From Elusimicrobiota bacterium (GTDB lineage Bacteria; Elusimicrobiota; Elusimicrobia; JACQJN01): 6,041 nt of DNA. Within the stretch, counting starts at the first letter, position 1, and each line of letters begins with the position of its first letter. Both the position numbers and the translations under genes were made by a program. The notes below the pieces were generated by a model. It saw nothing but the letters and a program-made list of their open reading frames with translations, did not search any database and was not told the DNA's origin. Shown here piece by piece: positions 1 to 5,906 of the stretch. The stretch covers positions 1 to 6,041 of the forward strand of contig JACQJM010000060.1 of NCBI GenBank assembly GCA_016205045.1, in the 5' to 3' direction.

Positions 1-1
1 C

Positions 2-2884
2 CTCTGGACTATTCCAGGGATAGGGGCTTATCAAGCCGTTGCACAATCGGTACGAAACACTCCTGTTCAAACGGGAAACGTCGGCGCTCTATCGATAGGA
101 ATTTCCAGATCCGCATTTACTCCCGAGTATCTGAATCTTCTGGAAATGGAAGGAAATCGATTGGGCAGCATTCCTGGCCCGGTAGTCATTCCTCAAGCGG
201 CACAGAGCAGTCAGAGCGGTTTCAAAGTTTTAAAGGTCAATTCCATCCCTGCAACAACTCACTCTTCAGCAATCAGACTTCGGAACGCAGTATCTCCGGC
301 ACAACTCCATCTAACTCCCTCTCCCCTCATCCTTTTACCTTCTCCCCTCAGGGGAGAAGGTAGGTTGAAGGGTTGGAAGGGTGGGGGTGAGGGGTTAACC
401 CAACCAGGACAACATCTATTTGACGCGAGTCGTATTAAACACGACTCGGCAGTGCAAGGTCCTATGGCGGTGTCGGGAGCTTCTTTTGAAGGACGATCTC
501 ATTTAAGGGCTTTCATCGCTTCCCAGCATCCAGATCGTTCCCTGACCCACAGAAATACTTCCACAATTCCACTAAATGTTAAGGAAACCTCTACGGTACT
601 TCTTTCACAATCGCCAACATCCCCAAGAAGCTCCCCACGGGCTTTGTTGATGCCCATCCTGGCTTCAGCTGCTGGTTTGACGTTGATGGCTAAGTCTGCT
701 TTGGCTGCCGCACTTACGAGTTGCGCAAAAGAAGCGGCAAGTGCGAGATGGCTTAACTCACACCCCATCTTCGTCGTACTCATTCCTGCGGCAATTATAT
801 TGGGAGTTTTATTGCTGATCAGGCTATTCTCTCCTGTAGAGGCGGCGAGAAATGCTCCAACAGTCCAGACCCCGCCCTCTAACGCTACTCCAGACCGTTC
901 TTCCCCAACCCTCGAAAAACCCCAGACCCCCACTCCTGGTGCTACGGTGTCCTCCGCTGAATTCTATCCCGTCTTTTTTAAAAGACTCTTAAGCATGATA
1001 TTGTTGTTTAGCGGCCTTGGCTCCTTCTTGGTGGGGATGGACGGATTTGGAATGGGACTCGGCACACCACTTAGTGTGCCTTTGTCCACACCCTTGATTA
1101 TAGGAGCAACATTCATAGCTTTGGGCCTCTTTGGATTCATCCGAGCATGGGGAGAGGATAAGAAGTGGGGAAAAGACGCGACTATTCCGGACTCCGCACT
1201 CCCCTTGACCCTGGCTGGTGCCTTCAGCGTTTTTTTATCTCTGTTTGGCACGGTAAGTTTTTGGGCCACAGGCGATTATGTTCTAGGCAACGTCTGGATC
1301 CTGCCCGCGATGTTGGTCATGGCCGCCCTATCCGTTCACGCCATCGATAAAGGAGCGATGGGCCACTCCCACGGTCGGCTTGTCTCCTTCATCTTCATTG
1401 TTACTGTCGGACTGGGAGTGGCGGCCATGTTTCCGCTTGTGCATTACTGGAACGGGGCCGGAGTTCTCATCGGTCTGGGAATTGCTTTGGGTGGCATGCT
1501 CTTGGCGGGGCATATCGCAAACTTGTTAAGGAAAATAGGTCAGGCGTTAAAGCACGGATCACCCTTCGTTCTTCTGATGGCATGGATGCCTGGCACTGCA
1601 TCTCCCAACCGGGTCAAAGGCACCGTGAAGTGGTGGAACGATGCTAAAGGGTTTGGATTTCTCACCACGGAAAAAGGAGAAGACGTGTTTGTGCGTTTCT
1701 ACGCGACAGACGATAACTCGAAAACCCTCGCGGAAGGAGAAGCTGTTGAATTTGAAGTCGGCCGGGGACCCAAAGGACTTCATGCCATCCAGGTAGTTAG
1801 ATTATCTTCTCCATCTCCAGAACCGTCGAATCCATCCCCCAGTAAACCACGAGCAAATTTCACTCCAACGCTCTTTAATTCCATGCTGGGTTCGGCAATT
1901 GGTTTGGTGGCTATCCTGATTCTCTCGGCCGTATTTCCTTCCTTAAGAGTATGGCCCACACTCGCCGTAGTGCTAGGATCCGTATCGGGAGGACTTTTTG
2001 CTGCGGGAATAGCCTATGGCGCCTCTAGCAAGAGCGAGTCTGTATTTACAGCGGTAAGAGAAGAGTGGCCTTTATTTGTTATGGGCGGCGTTGTGGGGGC
2101 ATTTATTGGAAATGCTTTAGCCGTCGCCTCTGCAACTAGCCTGGCCTTTCTACCCTTTCTAGGAATGGCAGGAATGCCTGGCAGCTCTAAACCAAATCCC
2201 ACGCCATCTGTTCCCGCGACATCTTCTGGCGAAGAAATATCCGCTAAGGATGCGACACTCCTCGCAACCCTAGCTCAAAATGCGGACCTGGCTCAAAACG
2301 AGGTGATCCTGGAGGTTCGTCGATTGGAAAAACATATATCCATAGAACAGTTCGTTCGGAGTTTGGAGAAGGCCTATGGATATGTGCAGGGGAAATTACC
2401 TCTTCCTCCAAGTGGTGTCAGAGGCTATATCCTTAGGGGAACTGTTCCTTTCAAGAGCATCATAAAAATGGTGAAAGATGAGCGATTCATCCTAAAGAGA
2501 ATGATGGTCCCCGGGGAGACACCGGAAAGCGATGAGGTCAGTCGAAAAGCACTGGAAGGGGCGCGTCAACTGGGATTGTCACAACCTTTGGTGGGCCTTC
2601 ACGATGAACGTTTCCGTGATCCAGATCAACTCCTGCTGGAAGGCTGGAACAGAACCGTCAGGTACGACAATTGGGTGCATTATGATTTTGTTGTGCAGCG
2701 TGATGGAGATAAGGTTCTAGTTCAGGCCATAGTTTATCATCGCAATACACCAAGTCAGAAAACCATCACCACGTTTTGGGTCCAGGATGGGCACAGACAC
2801 TCTGAGAGATTGACTCGCTATCCCAATAGGGAAACAGTCAGATATATCGATGAATCTCGAGTGTTTAATAACGATTGGGAATAG
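2..2884 (+). CDS. Large multi-pass membrane protein with an internal cold-shock domain, 5' end outside the window
   Basis: The frame has no stop from base 2 to the TAG at 2882-2884 (960 visible residues). The first ATG (146) has no Shine-Dalgarno and lies inside open frame, so the true start is probably to the left. Residues are counted from that ATG. Residues 1-165 are Ser/Thr/Pro-rich and include a palindromic repeat. Residues 166-188 form a signal-like hydrophobic stretch ending SALAA, and 206-227 a membrane helix. A Pro-rich linker (236-268) follows, then about six helices (279-458). Residues 489-553 are a cold-shock domain. After a second Pro/Ser linker (554-572), three or four helices lie at 579-677. 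A third linker precedes a soluble domain (695-912) that is charged, ends rich in Trp/Tyr/Arg, and is unknown to me. Coding is well supported because the cold-shock domain is intact in this frame. The function is unknown; a membrane-anchored nucleic-acid-binding role is inference. Confidence 0.85.
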   Translation, partial: LWTIPGIGAYQAVAQSVRNTPVQTGNVGALSIGISRSAFTPEYLNLLEMEGNRLGSIPGPVVIPQAAQSSQSGFKVLKVNSIPATTHSSAIRLRNAVSPAQLHLTPSPLILLPSPLRGEGRLKGWKGGGEGLTQPGQHLFDASRIKHDSAVQGPMAVSGASFEGRSHLRAFIASQHPDRSLTHRNTSTIPLNVKETSTVLLSQSPTSPRSSPRALLMPILASAAGLTLMAKSALAAALTSCAKEAASARWLNSHPIFVVLIPAAIILGVLLLIRLFSPVEAARNAPTVQTPPSNATPDRSSPTLEKPQTPTPGATVSSAEFYPVFFKRLLSMILLFSGLGSFLVGMDGFGMGLGTPLSVPLSTPLIIGATFIALGLFGFIRAWGEDKKWGKDATIPDSALPLTLAGAFSVFLSLFGTVSFWATGDYVLGNVWILPAMLVMAALSVHAIDKGAMGHSHGRLVSFIFIVTVGLGVAAMFPLVHYWNGAGVLIGLGIALGGMLLAGHIANLLRKIGQALKHGSPFVLLMAWMPGTASPNRVKGTVKWWNDAKGFGFLTTEKGEDVFVRFYATDDNSKTLAEGEAVEFEVGRGPKGLHAIQVVRLSSPSPEPSNPSPSKPRANFTPTLFNSMLGSAIGLVAILILSAVFPSLRVWPTLAVVLGSVSGGLFAAGIAYGASSKSESVFTAVREEWPLFVMGGVVGAFIGNALAVASATSLAFLPFLGMAGMPGSSKPNPTPSVPATSSGEEISAKDATLLATLAQNADLAQNEVILEVRRLEKHISIEQFVRSLEKAYGYVQGKLPLPPSGVRGYILRGTVPFKSIIKMVKDERFILKRMMVPGETPESDEVSRKALEGARQLGLSQPLVGLHDERFRDPDQLLLEGWNRTVRYDNWVHYDFVVQRDGDKVLVQAIVYHRNTPSQKTITTFWVQDGHRHSERLTRYPNRETVRYIDESRVFNNDWE
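312..397. repeat. Palindromic repeat element read through in frame
   Basis: The core is a perfect 11-bp inverted repeat, ACCTTCTCCCC (337-347) and GGGGAGAAGGT (351-361), around a 3-base loop. Outer arms at about 313-332 (C/T-rich) and 379-397 (G-rich) pair imperfectly, giving one large stem-loop of about 86 bases. The sequence style (CCCTCTCCCC ... GGGGAGAAGG) resembles interspersed intergenic palindromes I know from many bacterial genomes. Here it lies inside the coding frame and is translated as a PSPLRGEGR-type peptide without a stop or frameshift. It is probably a small non-autonomous repeat inserted into, or captured by, the gene. Copies elsewhere in the genome cannot be seen from this window. 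Confidence 0.7.
426..448. repeat. Perfect 8-bp inverted repeat
   Basis: CGAGTCGT (426-433) and ACGACTCG (441-448) are exact reverse complements around the 7-base loop ATTAAAC. The repeat lies about 28 bases after the larger palindromic element and inside the same coding frame. There is no T-run after it, so it does not look like a terminator. It may be a second small structured repeat or part of the same insertion. Confidence 0.45.
1610..1804 (+). other. Cold-shock (CSD/OB-fold) domain inside the membrane protein
   Basis: These 65 residues match the whole CspA-type cold-shock fold. They open with VKGTVKWWNDAKGFGFL, which contains the RNP1-like KGFGF motif. The RNP2-like EDVFVRF follows, then KTLAEGEAVEFEV and GPKGLHAIQVVRL, which correspond to the last strands of CspA. 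Relative to the usual pattern, the Phe after KW is Trp, the usual VFVHFSAI reads VFVRFYAT, and the loop before KTL is about one residue shorter. CSDs normally form free proteins of about 70 residues that bind single-stranded RNA or DNA. Here the domain sits between two membrane regions, with a short spacer on the left and a Pro/Ser linker on the right. The main aromatic binding residues of RNP1 and RNP2 are kept, so binding is plausible. That it faces the cytoplasm is inferred. Confidence 0.92.
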
Positions 2885-2890
2885 CCTAAG

Positions 2891-2912
2891 AAAAGGTAGC
2901 AGCTACCTTTTT
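2891..2912 (+). terminator. Rho-independent terminator after the membrane protein gene
   Basis: AAAAGGTAG (2891-2899) and CTACCTTTT (2903-2911) form a perfect 9-bp stem with a CAG loop. The stem ends in a five-T run (2908-2912), and a second T-run follows at 2917-2921. It begins 7 bases after the stop codon. The paired A-run and T-run mean it could also act for transcripts from the other strand, although no - strand gene is supported nearby. Confidence 0.75.
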
Positions 2913-2926
2913 GACCTTTTTGAGGA

Positions 2927-2961
2927 CCCAAATAGGCCTAGGACTAAAGACTATTTTTGGG
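2927..2961 (+). terminator. Possible second hairpin downstream of the terminator
   Basis: CCCAAATAG (2927-2935) pairs with CTATTTTTGGG (2951-2961) if two T's bulge, leaving a 15-base loop. It comes 15 bases after the first terminator. It lacks a clean T-run after the stem, so it may be a weak backup terminator, a mRNA 3'-end stabiliser or chance. Confidence 0.3.
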
Positions 2962-2996
2962 TAGGCCCAAGGACCCCTGCCGATCTCCTGGCCCTC

Positions 2997-3005
2997 TGCT
3001 AATCT
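2997..3005 (+). promoter_or_regulatory. Possible extended -10 promoter for the small helical-protein gene
   Basis: TGCTAATCT fits an extended -10 motif (TGN followed by TAATCT). The -35 position at the usual spacing (2977-2982, CTGCCG) is poor. The -10 ends 6 bases before the ATG at 3012, so transcription would begin at or next to the start codon. This agrees with the absence of a Shine-Dalgarno. It is moderate to weak evidence by itself. Confidence 0.35.
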
Positions 3006-3011
3006 ATAGAC

Positions 3012-3647
3012 ATGAGAACATTAGCTCTTATCAGCCTACTGGCCGCACCCAATATTTCCTATTCCCAAGGCTCTCAAGGTGTTCAACGACCGGTGACCAC
3101 CGTCCCTCGTGCTGTGGTGTCTCAGACCGTAATGCAATCGCATGCCCGGACCCTCAGACACTTGATGGCTCGTATTTTTATTCAAAAAGCCACCATCAAA
3201 GAAACCCTTAAAATAGCCGAAGAACTCAAAAAAAGAGGAGCCACTCCTCACGCGTTGGCGGCCTTGACTATTTCCCTTCAGTCTATTCGAGAGAATCTTG
3301 TTTCTATCGCCCGAGAGACCAGAATGGAGCTGTCTAAAATCCCTGCGGGGAGCGCAGAACTTCACGACTACACCAAAACTTACTTGGATTTCACTAACCA
3401 AGCCCAAAAACAGATGGTTCTTCTGGAACAAACTATTCGGCACATCTCTCAAAAATCTTCGGCTAAAAACAAGGGAAAGTTGCGAGATGCGTTGAACTCC
3501 AAAAGAGTAGTGGGACACAGTTTCGAACCCTCTGCCGACAAAGCCACTCAAAGACTCGATCAGGAAATGACTCAACTCAAAACTTCTTCTGATCAGCTTT
3601 TGGCCGCAGCCAAGTGGCTGAATATCGCCACCAAGTCCTCTAAATAG
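3012..3647 (+). CDS. Small secreted or periplasmic helical protein, unknown function
   Basis: This encodes 211 residues that I do not recognise as a family. Residues 1-18 look like a short signal peptide: Met-Arg, then hydrophobic TLALISLLAAP, then NISYS with likely cleavage before QG. Residues 19-40 are probably unstructured. From about 40 to 147 the protein is strongly helical and amphipathic, rich in Lys, Glu, Gln, Ala and Leu. A basic linker follows (about 148-180), then a last helix (180-207). This suggests an exported helical-bundle or coiled-coil protein; I see no catalytic motif and no lipobox Cys. The start is fixed by an in-frame stop at 3000-3002, and ATG 3012 is the first start after it, although no Shine-Dalgarno precedes it. 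The gene lies between the terminator after the membrane protein and the pepA promoter, so it is probably transcribed alone or with some read-through. Gene reality is likely; function is unknown. Confidence 0.7.
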   Translation: MRTLALISLLAAPNISYSQGSQGVQRPVTTVPRAVVSQTVMQSHARTLRHLMARIFIQKATIKETLKIAEELKKRGATPHALAALTISLQSIRENLVSIARETRMELSKIPAGSAELHDYTKTYLDFTNQAQKQMVLLEQTIRHISQKSSAKNKGKLRDALNSKRVVGHSFEPSADKATQRLDQEMTQLKTSSDQLLAAAKWLNIATKSSK

Positions 3648-3656
3648 CGAGTCAGT

Positions 3657-3685
3657 TTGCCTCCCCGGCCCTAAGTTGATATAAT
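3657..3685 (+). promoter_or_regulatory. Sigma70-type promoter for pepA-folE, nearly leaderless
   Basis: A -35-like TTGCCT (3657-3662) is separated by exactly 17 bases from a perfect -10 TATAAT (3680-3685). The -10 ends 11 bases before the pepA ATG, so the expected transcription start is about 3690-3692, with a 5' leader of only 5-7 bases. There is no Shine-Dalgarno in that stretch (CTCCTC precedes the ATG), which fits a leaderless-type start. Confidence 0.6.
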
Positions 3686-3696
3686 TTAGACTCCTC

Positions 3697-5178
3697 ATGT
3701 TAGCCGTTGAAATTCTATCCCATGAAACCGAAGGAAAAGCTGCCGAGGTTTTGGCTTTCCTTTTGTTTGAGGAAGACAATACCCTTGCGGGTGGGATAAG
3801 CCTTCCCCGGGAAAAAGCGACTCAATATCTTCGGTTGGCCCGAGAAGAGGGTTTCAAGGCCAAGGAAGAGGAAGTTTTCTCTCTTTATCCGGAAGGGGGA
3901 AAACCCTCCAAGAAGATGCTTCTGGCAGGTCTTGGGAAAAAATCGGAATTTAACAGGGAAAAACTGCTTAAAGCGGCGGGACGGTGCGTAAGGCAATCAC
4001 AAAAACATAATCGCTCCCTGCGCTTTGTGGTGCCCAATATCCCCAAAGAAACTCTGACCACTCTTATCCAAACCATTGCAGAGGGTTGTCATCTTGCCTC
4101 CTACCGGTTTAACCGGCATCGCAAAGTAACTCCCGAAGACACCCCGCGCCTGGAAAAGGTGCAGATTTCTTCCAAGGAAAAAAGCCCCCATGCATCTCAA
4201 ATCCTAGACAAAGCCAAGATCATTGCGGAAGCGGTCTGCTCCGTAAGGGATTTGGTGAATGAACCTCCCAGCAACAAAAAACCGGAAGATATCGCAGCCA
4301 TGGCCACCCTCCTCAAAAAAGAGGGAATCAAGGTCACCATTTTTGACAAAGCGGAACTCTCCCGCATGGGAATGAACGCTCTTCTGGGAGTCTCCCGGGG
4401 ATCGGCTCATCCTCCCTGTTTGGTCCATCTCATTTATAAACCTTCCAAAGCTAAAAAGAAAATTGGATTGGTGGGAAAAGGCATCACGTTTGATTCGGGG
4501 GGTCTTTCCTTAAAACCACCCGAAGCCATGGAAGACATGAAGATGGATATGGCGGGAGCCGCCACGGTACTGGCGATCCTACGGGCGGCGGCCAAACTAA
4601 AACCCAATGTGGAACTTCATGGGTTCATGGCATTGTCCTATAACATGCCGGGCGATGATGCCATGAAGCCGGGGGATATCGTCAAAGCCCATAACGGAAA
4701 AACTATTGAAGTACTCAATACGGATGCGGAAGGACGTCTGGTTTTGGCAGATGCCCTCAGCTATGCTTGCAGGCAGAAATTGGATGCCGTGGTGGATTTA
4801 GCCACGTTGACGGGAGCCGTTCTGATAGCCTTGGGCTCCAACGTCACGGGGGCGATGACCAACAACACGGATTTTCTTAAAAAAATCACCGCTGTTTCAG
4901 AGAAGACGGGAGAAAAAATATGGGAACTTCCTTTAGTTCCCGAATATAAAGAAGGACTCAAAAGCAAATTTGCCGATCTCCAAAACATCTCCAGCGTAAG
5001 GCGCGAAGCCGGCACCATCATAGGGGGTCTCTTTCTGCAGGAATTCGTAGAGGATATTCCCTGGATTCACTTTGATATCGCCGGTACCGCCTGGGTCAAC
5101 AGTGCCAATGCCATCTGTCCTCCGGGCGGCACCGGAGCCATGGTGCGCACACTTATTGAATATCTCTGTTCCATATGA
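3697..5178 (+). CDS. pepA: Leucyl aminopeptidase (cytosol aminopeptidase, M17 family)
   Basis: This is a cytoplasmic metallopeptidase that removes N-terminal amino acids, especially Leu, from peptides; the family normally forms hexamers with two metal ions per active site. At 493 residues it has the usual family length, with an N-terminal alpha/beta domain (about 1-160) and a C-terminal peptidase domain. The signature NTDAEGRL is present. By alignment with E. coli PepA from memory, the metal ligands are K261, D266, D284, D343 and E345. The catalytic residues are K273 (in SGGLSLK) and R347. Spacings between these residues agree with E. coli. The C-terminal HFDIAGTAW motif is also present. An in-frame stop at 3682-3684 leaves ATG 3697 as the natural start. 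The stop overlaps the folE start as ATGA, implying co-transcription and coupled translation. Some M17 proteins also bind DNA (E. coli PepA in Xer recombination), but nothing here shows that role. Confidence 0.97.
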   Translation: MLAVEILSHETEGKAAEVLAFLLFEEDNTLAGGISLPREKATQYLRLAREEGFKAKEEEVFSLYPEGGKPSKKMLLAGLGKKSEFNREKLLKAAGRCVRQSQKHNRSLRFVVPNIPKETLTTLIQTIAEGCHLASYRFNRHRKVTPEDTPRLEKVQISSKEKSPHASQILDKAKIIAEAVCSVRDLVNEPPSNKKPEDIAAMATLLKKEGIKVTIFDKAELSRMGMNALLGVSRGSAHPPCLVHLIYKPSKAKKKIGLVGKGITFDSGGLSLKPPEAMEDMKMDMAGAATVLAILRAAAKLKPNVELHGFMALSYNMPGDDAMKPGDIVKAHNGKTIEVLNTDAEGRLVLADALSYACRQKLDAVVDLATLTGAVLIALGSNVTGAMTNNTDFLKKITAVSEKTGEKIWELPLVPEYKEGLKSKFADLQNISSVRREAGTIIGGLFLQEFVEDIPWIHFDIAGTAWVNSANAICPPGGTGAMVRTLIEYLCSI

Positions 5179-5777
5179 ACCCATCTTTGCTCAAAAATAA
5201 CTTGGAACTTAGAACTTTGAACTCCGAACTAGAGCTTCCTCACCTAATAAGAGAGACTCTAGTTCGGTTGGGTGAAGATCCCGAACGAGAGGGACTTCTA
5301 CAGACTCCCCAACGCGTGGCCAAATCCTTAAAGGAGTTGACCCAAGGTTACCGGGTAGACATTGACCAACTCATCAATAAAGCTCTTTTCAAAGTGGAGT
5401 ACAGCGAGATGGTGCTGGTTAAAGACATCGCCCTATTTTCACTGTGCGAACACCACCTTCTGCCTTTCTTCGGCAAAGCCCACGTCGCTTACATTCCTGA
5501 TCAATATATTGTTGGACTGTCTAAGATTCCCAAAATTGTCCATGCCTTTTCCAAAAGACTCCAAGTCCAAGAAAGGCTCACCCAGCAGATTGCGGAGACC
5601 CTGCAAAACAAGCTTAAACCCCTAGGAGTAGGGGTTGTGATTGAAGCCAGGCACCTCTGTATGGAAATGCGAGGAGCCCAAAGCCATTTTTCACCCACCA
5701 TCACCAGCGCCATGTTAGGCTCCTTTCGATCTGACGCTCGGACCCGCCAAGAGTTTCTAAATTTGATACGAAGCTAG
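5175..5777 (+). CDS. folE: GTP cyclohydrolase I (type IA)
   Basis: The enzyme converts GTP and water to 7,8-dihydroneopterin triphosphate and formate. This is the first step of folate synthesis and also supplies queuosine-type pathways; it acts in the cytoplasm as a homodecamer. The 200 residues are complete. GEDPEREGLLQTPQRVAKS opens the conserved part. SLCEHHLLPFFGKAHVAYIP carries zinc ligands C91 and H94 and catalytic H93. GLSK (S116, K117) and QERLTQQI follow. RHLCMEMRGAQ supplies H160, the third zinc ligand C162 and R166, at the same spacing as in the E. coli enzyme, and the C-terminal RTRQEFLNLI matches the family. The zinc-dependent active site is therefore intact, marking type IA rather than the metal-promiscuous IB (FolE2). 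The ATG overlaps the pepA stop and has no Shine-Dalgarno. Residues 1-20 lie outside the conserved domain and come partly from a heptamer repeat, so a later start such as TTG codons at 5187, 5202 or 5217 is possible but less likely. Confidence 0.96.
   Translation: MNPSLLKNNLELRTLNSELELPHLIRETLVRLGEDPEREGLLQTPQRVAKSLKELTQGYRVDIDQLINKALFKVEYSEMVLVKDIALFSLCEHHLLPFFGKAHVAYIPDQYIVGLSKIPKIVHAFSKRLQVQERLTQQIAETLQNKLKPLGVGVVIEARHLCMEMRGAQSHFSPTITSAMLGSFRSDARTRQEFLNLIRS
5199..5233 (+). repeat. Tandem AACTNNN heptamer array at the 5' end of folE
   Basis: Five 7-base units begin with AACT: 5199-5205, 5206-5212, 5213-5219, 5220-5226 and 5227-5233. The last three bases vary (TGG, TAG, TTG, CCG, AGA). Read in the folE frame they encode NLELRTLNSELE with no stop. 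Low-complexity peptides of this LRTLNSEL style are familiar to me from other genomes, which suggests a mobile or expanding simple repeat rather than enzyme sequence. It lies before the conserved cyclohydrolase domain, so it should not harm activity. Confidence 0.6.
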
Positions 5778-5805
5778 GAAGTAGTTCCCCCTGTGATTAA
5801 AGTTT

Positions 5806-5829
5806 CATTGAAATACTCCAGTTTCAATG
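5806..5829. promoter_or_regulatory. Inverted repeat overlapping the pilin promoter, possible operator
   Basis: CATTGAAA (5806-5813) and TTTCAATG (5822-5829) are perfect reverse complements separated by 8 bases. The left arm contains the -35 box and the right arm ends just before the -10. A dimeric regulator bound here would cover the promoter. A weak RNA hairpin is the alternative, but this sequence lies upstream of the predicted transcript start. Confidence 0.4.
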
Positions 5830-5836
5830 GTATACT
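5808..5836 (+). promoter_or_regulatory. Strong sigma70-type promoter for the pilin-like gene
   Basis: TTGAAA (5808-5813) and TATACT (5831-5836) are separated by exactly 17 bases. TG at 5828-5829 adds an extended -10. Each hexamer has one mismatch to consensus. The expected start is near 5843, giving a leader of about 70 bases before the ATG at 5913. No terminator is evident between folE and here, so read-through may also occur. Confidence 0.65.
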
Positions 5837-5898
5837 CCTTCTCAGTTCTTTGAAAAACCACTATTTATCCATATTTTTATTTATCTATTTACTCAAAT

Positions 5899-5906
5899 AG
5901 GGGGTG
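5899..5906 (+). promoter_or_regulatory. Ribosome binding site of the pilin-like gene
   Basis: AGGGGGTG lies 6 bases before the ATG at 5913 and resembles AGGAGGTG. It fixes the start and is the only clear Shine-Dalgarno in the window. A small hairpin just before it (CTATTT 5885-5890 with AAATAG 5895-5900) shares its first two bases. Confidence 0.75.

Noticed and set aside
146..148. ATG at 146 as the true start of the large protein
   Set aside because: No ribosome binding site precedes it and the frame is open for all 48 codons back to the window edge, so it is only the first visible ATG.
312..448. CRISPR-like or transposon end structure in the paired palindromes
   Set aside because: There are no regularly spaced direct repeats, no spacers, and no transposase reading frame; the structures are isolated palindromes.
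499..933. A 144-codon open frame on the - strand within the large gene
   Set aside because: It lies antisense to a frame supported by membrane helices and an intact cold-shock domain, and shows no recognisable motif.
2957..3211. An 84-codon + strand frame overlapping the start of the helical-protein gene
   Set aside because: The peptide is Cys/Pro/Ser/His-rich without pattern, and the overlapping frame at 3012-3647 explains the region better.
3036..3779. A 247-codon open frame on the - strand opposite the helical-protein gene
   Set aside because: It runs across the pepA promoter and start codon, its product is rich in Phe/Gly/Ser/Arg as expected from the antisense of Lys/Glu-rich helices, and it lacks any domain. 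The + strand frame has a signal peptide and coherent helical pattern.
5768..5800. Possible terminator after folE
   Set aside because: Only a 4-bp GGAA/TTCC stem with no T-run is present, which is too weak to call.
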